Shown: positions 60,227-64,000 of the stretch, piece after piece | How the letters are laid out: each line of letters starts with the position of its first letter | Numbering within the stretch: position 1 is the first letter of the stretch | NCBI RefSeq assembly: GCF_900103525.1 | Contig: NZ_FNHN01000012.1 | Location: forward strand, 62,001 to 126,000 | Direction: 5' to 3' | DNA from: Bacillus sp. OK048 | GTDB lineage: Bacteria > Bacillota > Bacilli > Bacillales > Cytobacillaceae | DNA: 64,000 nucleotides | Notes under the pieces: model-generated | Seen by the model: only the letters and a program-made list of their open reading frames with translations | What the model was told of the DNA's origin: nothing | The model's database searches: none | Made by a program: the position numbers and the translations under genes

Positions 60227-60991
60227 TTATTTCATGAACATGCCGCCATTGATTTCAATCGTCTCTCCTGTAATAAAAGAAGCATATGGAGATGTTAGAT
60301 ATAGAACCGCCCCACTGATATCCTTTGGAACGCCTCCTCGGCCCAATGGAATTTTTGCAACGGTTGCCTTTCGACCTTCTTCCGTATTGAATGTAGCATG
60401 GAATTTTGTTTGATCCACAAAACCAGGTGAAAGTGAATTAACTCGTATTCCTGATGGTGCTAGCTCCTTTGCCAGACCTTTTGTGAAGGTAATAATCGCT
60501 CCTTTTGTCGTTGCGTATGGCACTGCACCGGGTCCGCCTCCATCATGTGCAGCGACCGAGCTTAGATTGATAATGGTACCGCTTCCTTTTTCTTTCATGC
60601 CAGGAATAACCGCTTTGCTCATAAAAGCAGCCGATGTTAGATTCACATCGATGATCTTGCGCCATAAATCCATTGTCATATCTTCAATCTTTCTTCTCTC
60701 GACCAAATGACCTGCATTATTTACCAGAATATCAATTGTTCCTAGCTTTTCCTGCACTTCGGCTGCAAGTGCTTCAATCTGATCGATGTCCGTTACATCG
60801 GCTTGAAACATGATTGCTTCTCCGCCCTGCTCTTTTATCATTCGGATGGTCTCTTCTGCACCTTCTCGATTACTTAAATAATTCACGGCTACCTTTGCCC
60901 CAATTGCTGCTAAATCAATCGCAATCGCCTGGCCAATACCGCCGCCTGCTCCTGTAACTAGTGCAACTTTTCCGCTAAGATCGAAACTCAT
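60227..60991 (-). CDS. Short-chain dehydrogenase/reductase
   Basis: 254 residues, classical SDR. Cofactor loop TGAGGGIG at 14-21, DVTD and NNAG motifs, catalytic Ser in NLSSVAAHDGGGPGAVPYATTKG with Tyr-xxx-Lys, and INGG near the C-terminus. In uronate pathways similar enzymes (KduD, DehR-like) reduce 4-deoxy-5-keto uronates; here that role is suggested only by the lyase and cupin neighbours. 39 bp upstream of the lyase start; a weak ribosome site AAGGGGG. Confidence 0.9.
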   Translation of the reverse strand: MSFDLSGKVALVTGAGGGIGQAIAIDLAAIGAKVAVNYLSNREGAEETIRMIKEQGGEAIMFQADVTDIDQIEALAAEVQEKLGTIDILVNNAGHLVERRKIEDMTMDLWRKIIDVNLTSAAFMSKAVIPGMKEKGSGTIINLSSVAAHDGGGPGAVPYATTKGAIITFTKGLAKELAPSGIRVNSLSPGFVDQTKFHATFNTEEGRKATVAKIPLGRGGVPKDISGAVLYLTSPYASFITGETIEINGGMFMK

Positions 60992-61111
60992 ATCATTACC
61001 CCCTTATTATGATTAAAAACCAAAAATCAATTTGATTACTTCCATCTTATCAATTGCCATGCTACAGTTCTTCGGACTAATTTTAGACCTTGTTGGCTTT
61101 TTTTTAGACTT

Positions 61112-62941
61112 TCATGTTTTTCCTGTTTTACTTTGTGGAGGGTGGTTTGGTAAAACTATTGAAACCACAGTCCCTTCATTTACCTTACTACTTAGTTCCA
61201 ATCCATATTGATCGCCGAAAAGGAGTTGAATCCGTCTATTTACATTGGTGACGCCAATCCCGAGATCGCTTCTGAGTTCCGGCCTGTTTTTTCTATCAGG
61301 CGACATAGCCTCCTGAATTTCTATTAATTTTTCATTTGTCATTCCCCTGCCATTGTCGATGACAGAGACATGAAGACTAGAACCAAGTTCGGTTGCTCGA
61401 ATCGTTATCACAATTTCCGGCATTCCTTTCCGATAGCCATGTTGAATCGCATTCTCAACAAGTGGCTGAAGACTGAGCTTTGCTATGGAGGCATGATATA
61501 AAGTAGGATCGATTTCTAATACCAGTTTAATAGGTTTTTTTACTCTGTGGTCGTGAATGGTAAGATAGCTTTTAACATGTTCAATTTCATCCGCTAATGT
61601 CACCAATTCAAAATTCCGGACAGAATAACGGAACATATTTGCTAAGGCCTCTGACATTTCTGAAATTTCATCCACTCCATTAATAACGCCATACGCGTTC
61701 ATTGTTTCAAGGGTGTTGTACAAAAAGTGTGGATTAATTTGTGATTGTAGTGCCTGGATCTCTAACTGTTGTTTTTCAAGCTCTCTTTCCTGCAATTCAA
61801 TCTTGACCTGATTATTCTTTAACTCCGCCTTATAGACCTGATCAACCAGCGTGGAGAGCCTGTCCACCATGTTGTTATAGCTCCTAAGTAGACTACTTAT
61901 TTCATCGTTTCTTGAAAGGTTCGGTACCTTTTTCCATGTACCATGCTCCACTGTTTTCATTGCTCGTTCTAACAACCTGATTGGCTTCATGATCTGCATA
62001 ATAAAATTTAGGGATAATATAAGGGCAATGATGGTGACAACAATGCCCGATATAATACCCGTCAATCGGACACCGGAAATGGGAGCCAACAGCTGTGACT
62101 CAGGCACGGCTGCAATCAGTTTCCATCCCGTATAATCGGAAGTTAAAAAATGAAAAAATGTGGATTCATTGTTCCATTGATCAAAAAAAGTACCCTGGTT
62201 AAATTGAACAATATTTTTTCTACCCACATCTTTTAAGGTATTACCAATAAATTTTGAGTCAGGATGAAAAATGACTTTTCCATCCTGATCCGAAATCATA
62301 AAAAACCCTTCATTACCTAAGTTAGCCTCTTTCCACAATTCTCCTAACTCGGAAGAATTAATTTCAATCATCAAGATTCCATTTGGTGTAAACGACTTCA
62401 TCCCTCTGATTTTTCGTGCAATCGTTAGGGTAATACTACCGTTTTGATTCGACGGAAAAATGATCATTTTTCCGCTGTCCGGGGTGATCTTTTTTAAATG
62501 GTTATATTTTTCTTCGGAAAAAGAACTTCCCTTATCCCGTAAGTCAATATGTCTCCCATTATCACCCATTATGTACATTCTCTTAATTTCAGGCTTCTGC
62601 ATGATGATCGTATCCATCATGGTCCATAGTTCCTCGTAATATTGATAGCGGACATGTTCTTGCACCGTCACATTCGTTTCTTCCAAATCAAGGAAATGCT
62701 TTACGTTTGGGTTGGAAACAAGCGGCAGGGTTACTAACTCATAATTCTTTACAAAACGATCGGTTTGAAAAGATACTGCTGTGACAACTTGTTCAAGATA
62801 GTTTTCCGTTTGTTTCTCAAGACTATTAGATGCTTGTATGTAAATGATACTTGCCACAATAATCAAAGGTAGAATCATAACAATGGCAAAGTATAGCATC
62901 AATCTTTGAAAAAGGTTCATACTGTGGAGCCATTTCTTCAT
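61112..62941 (-). CDS. YesM-type sensor histidine kinase
   Basis: 609 residues. First membrane helix about 13-35, extracytoplasmic dCache-like sensor about 40-290, second helix about 295-317 (GIVVTIIALILSLNFI), HAMP about 318-370, coiled coil, then the His-kinase (LytS-like) domain with phosphoacceptor LQSQINPHFLYNTLE near 405 and an ATPase lid with NAIQHG, DNGRGM and GIGVTNVNRRI. Overlaps the response regulator gene stop by 4 bp. YesMN-like pairs in Bacillus sense extracellular saccharides and activate adjacent degradation genes. Confidence 0.95.
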   Translation of the reverse strand: MKKWLHSMNLFQRLMLYFAIVMILPLIIVASIIYIQASNSLEKQTENYLEQVVTAVSFQTDRFVKNYELVTLPLVSNPNVKHFLDLEETNVTVQEHVRYQYYEELWTMMDTIIMQKPEIKRMYIMGDNGRHIDLRDKGSSFSEEKYNHLKKITPDSGKMIIFPSNQNGSITLTIARKIRGMKSFTPNGILMIEINSSELGELWKEANLGNEGFFMISDQDGKVIFHPDSKFIGNTLKDVGRKNIVQFNQGTFFDQWNNESTFFHFLTSDYTGWKLIAAVPESQLLAPISGVRLTGIISGIVVTIIALILSLNFIMQIMKPIRLLERAMKTVEHGTWKKVPNLSRNDEISSLLRSYNNMVDRLSTLVDQVYKAELKNNQVKIELQERELEKQQLEIQALQSQINPHFLYNTLETMNAYGVINGVDEISEMSEALANMFRYSVRNFELVTLADEIEHVKSYLTIHDHRVKKPIKLVLEIDPTLYHASIAKLSLQPLVENAIQHGYRKGMPEIVITIRATELGSSLHVSVIDNGRGMTNEKLIEIQEAMSPDRKNRPELRSDLGIGVTNVNRRIQLLFGDQYGLELSSKVNEGTVVSIVLPNHPPQSKTGKT

Positions 62942-63993
62942 GCTTTGATCCCTAATGTCTGTCGATATTCTTTCGGCGAGGTGCCAGTATATTTCTTAAA
63001 TGTTTTGGTGAAATGCGGTGCGTCATCATATCCAATTTCACTAGAAATATCAATAATCCGCATATTACTACGCTCAAGTAGCTGTTTTGCTGCTTCCATT
63101 CTTAAATGAATACGATAATCGACAAATGTCTGTCCTGTTTCCCTTTTAAATAATTGACTAAAATAACTACTGTTGAGACCTAATATTTGAGCGACATCCT
63201 CTAGGTTTACTTTGGCGCAGACATTTTTCTTCATATATTCCTTGGCTACCTCAATCGGATCTACAAACTTTCCTTTCCTTTGGACTTTTGCCATATCAAT
63301 CACCTGTAAACAATTTTCCACAAATTGGGTAGTAATATGAATGATTTGCTCTCCCTTCAAATGATATGTAACATCAAGGCTGATGCTTCCTTTTTGGTTA
63401 ATCCGATCCACTAAGGTTTTTAATAAATGGTTCATTACACTTTGATAGTATGATAGCTTTAAATGTTTTTTCTCTACTTTATCTCCCCACGTCCTCATGA
63501 TTTCTTTCACAAGATCACCATCTAAGACCCAAATGGCTGATTCCAGGTTTGCTAACATCTCGTCTATCTCATCGATTTCAATGAAATTATTCCGCTCTTT
63601 TTTAATGTTTTCTACTAAACGCTGCATCGTTTCATTTAATTTATTCCTTGTAATCGGTTTCAAAAGATAGTCTTTTGCACCATGATAAATCGCCTGCTGT
63701 GCATACTGGAACGAATCATGGCCGGATATGATAACCCACTGTGCAGCAGGGTGATAGTGGGCTGATTTCTCCAGCAAGGATAAACCATCCATTTCTGGCA
63801 TATTAATATCCGTAAAGACAATGTCGAATGCTAGATCCTGTAAGAGTTGATCTGCATCAATTCCATCTTCGGCTTCTTGAATTTCGTCTATGCACATTCC
63901 TTCAATTTCTAAATGTTCTAAGAGATGGCGTAATTTTTTTCGAATCATGAATTCATCTTCAATAATTAATATTTTCAATCGTAACAACCCCAT
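62938..63993 (-). CDS. YesN-type response regulator (REC plus AraC)
   Basis: About 351 residues. REC domain with acidic pocket EDE, phosphoacceptor Asp in VFTDINMPEMDG, Ser/Thr switch WVIISGHD and Lys in YLLKPITR. Middle helical linker, then a C-terminal AraC DNA-binding pair of helix-turn-helices (about 250-351: VNLEDVAQILGLNSSYFSQLFKRETGQTF, DAPHFTKTFKKYTGTSPKEYR). The start is near the window end; TTG at 63978 after GGGG would give MKILIIEDEF, and ATG at 63993 has no ribosome site visible in the remaining 7 bases. Partner kinase gene overlaps downstream. Confidence 0.93.
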   Translation of the reverse strand: MGLLRLKILIIEDEFMIRKKLRHLLEHLEIEGMCIDEIQEAEDGIDADQLLQDLAFDIVFTDINMPEMDGLSLLEKSAHYHPAAQWVIISGHDSFQYAQQAIYHGAKDYLLKPITRNKLNETMQRLVENIKKERNNFIEIDEIDEMLANLESAIWVLDGDLVKEIMRTWGDKVEKKHLKLSYYQSVMNHLLKTLVDRINQKGSISLDVTYHLKGEQIIHITTQFVENCLQVIDMAKVQRKGKFVDPIEVAKEYMKKNVCAKVNLEDVAQILGLNSSYFSQLFKRETGQTFVDYRIHLRMEAAKQLLERSNMRIIDISSEIGYDDAPHFTKTFKKYTGTSPKEYRQTLGIKA

Positions 63994-64000
63994 TTTTTTG

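Overview
The window looks like a chromosomal segment of a low-GC, spore-forming member of the Bacillaceae. Neobacillus or a related soil Bacillus is my guess, from gene content only. Supporting signs are strong GGAGG ribosome sites, frequent TTG and GTG starts, a ccpN-ppsR-ppdK operon, HelD, a FbpB-type small basic protein, CcpA-type cre boxes, Fur boxes, and guanine and preQ1 riboswitches. Almost everything is metabolic or accessory. There is no rRNA, transposase, phage or CRISPR array.

Layout. 1-7.0 kb: an FbpA/AfuA-type ABC importer (permease cut by the window edge) with an upstream ROK regulator, divergent from a secreted PIG-L/LmbE-type deacetylase; two matching XylR-like palindromes lie in the shared intergenic region. 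7.5-11.6 kb: pyruvate phosphate dikinase, its bifunctional regulator PpsR and CcpN. 11.8-14.6 kb: an MFS transporter, a decayed fragment of the deacetylase gene, and a secreted nucleoside phosphorylase-like lipoprotein behind a guanine-class riboswitch. 14.8-16.2 kb: tRNA-Gly and tRNA-Ile, small proteins and a VOC protein. 16.4-23.6 kb: a complete catechol meta-cleavage operon (dioxygenase to acetyl-CoA) with a divergent IclR regulator and a cre box over the putative -35. 23.8-28.6 kb: a 52-bp tandem repeat, an ArAE-type membrane protein, a lipoprotein, an isochorismatase-like hydrolase and a GntR/membrane-protein pair. 28.7-38.1 kb: a second, less familiar aromatic-type catabolic cluster (GntR, FAH-family hydrolase, VOC dioxygenase, two-component flavin monooxygenase, thiolase, crotonase, acetoacetyl-CoA synthetase), with a MITE-like element inside it.

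38.7-41.6 kb: a Fur-box-preceded FTR1/EfeU iron permease gene, frameshifted exactly at a 53-bp palindrome, plus a lipoprotein and a membrane-anchored protein. 41.8-50.7 kb: EcsC, an acetolactate-synthase-like enzyme, a preQ1-riboswitch-controlled VUT transporter, an orphan membrane protein, a PQQ-type beta-propeller, CopC, an MBL hydrolase, a HAD phosphatase and DegV. 50.9-55.6 kb: the second MITE copy, a His/Gln/Trp repeat protein, helD and small membrane proteins. 55.8-64.0 kb: a PTS permease lacking both expected phosphorylation sites, then a uronate-type saccharide locus (cupin, heparinase II/III-like lyase, SDR, YesM/YesN-like two-component system) that probably continues past the edge.

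The most unusual points are the palindrome-linked frameshift in the iron permease gene, the two long-hairpin MITEs with 8-bp target duplications, the second aromatic cluster, the guanine-riboswitch nucleosidase with an Asp-to-Asn change, and the phosphosite-less PTS protein. Start codons were chosen by ribosome-site spacing, and product names rest on motif recognition without database searches.
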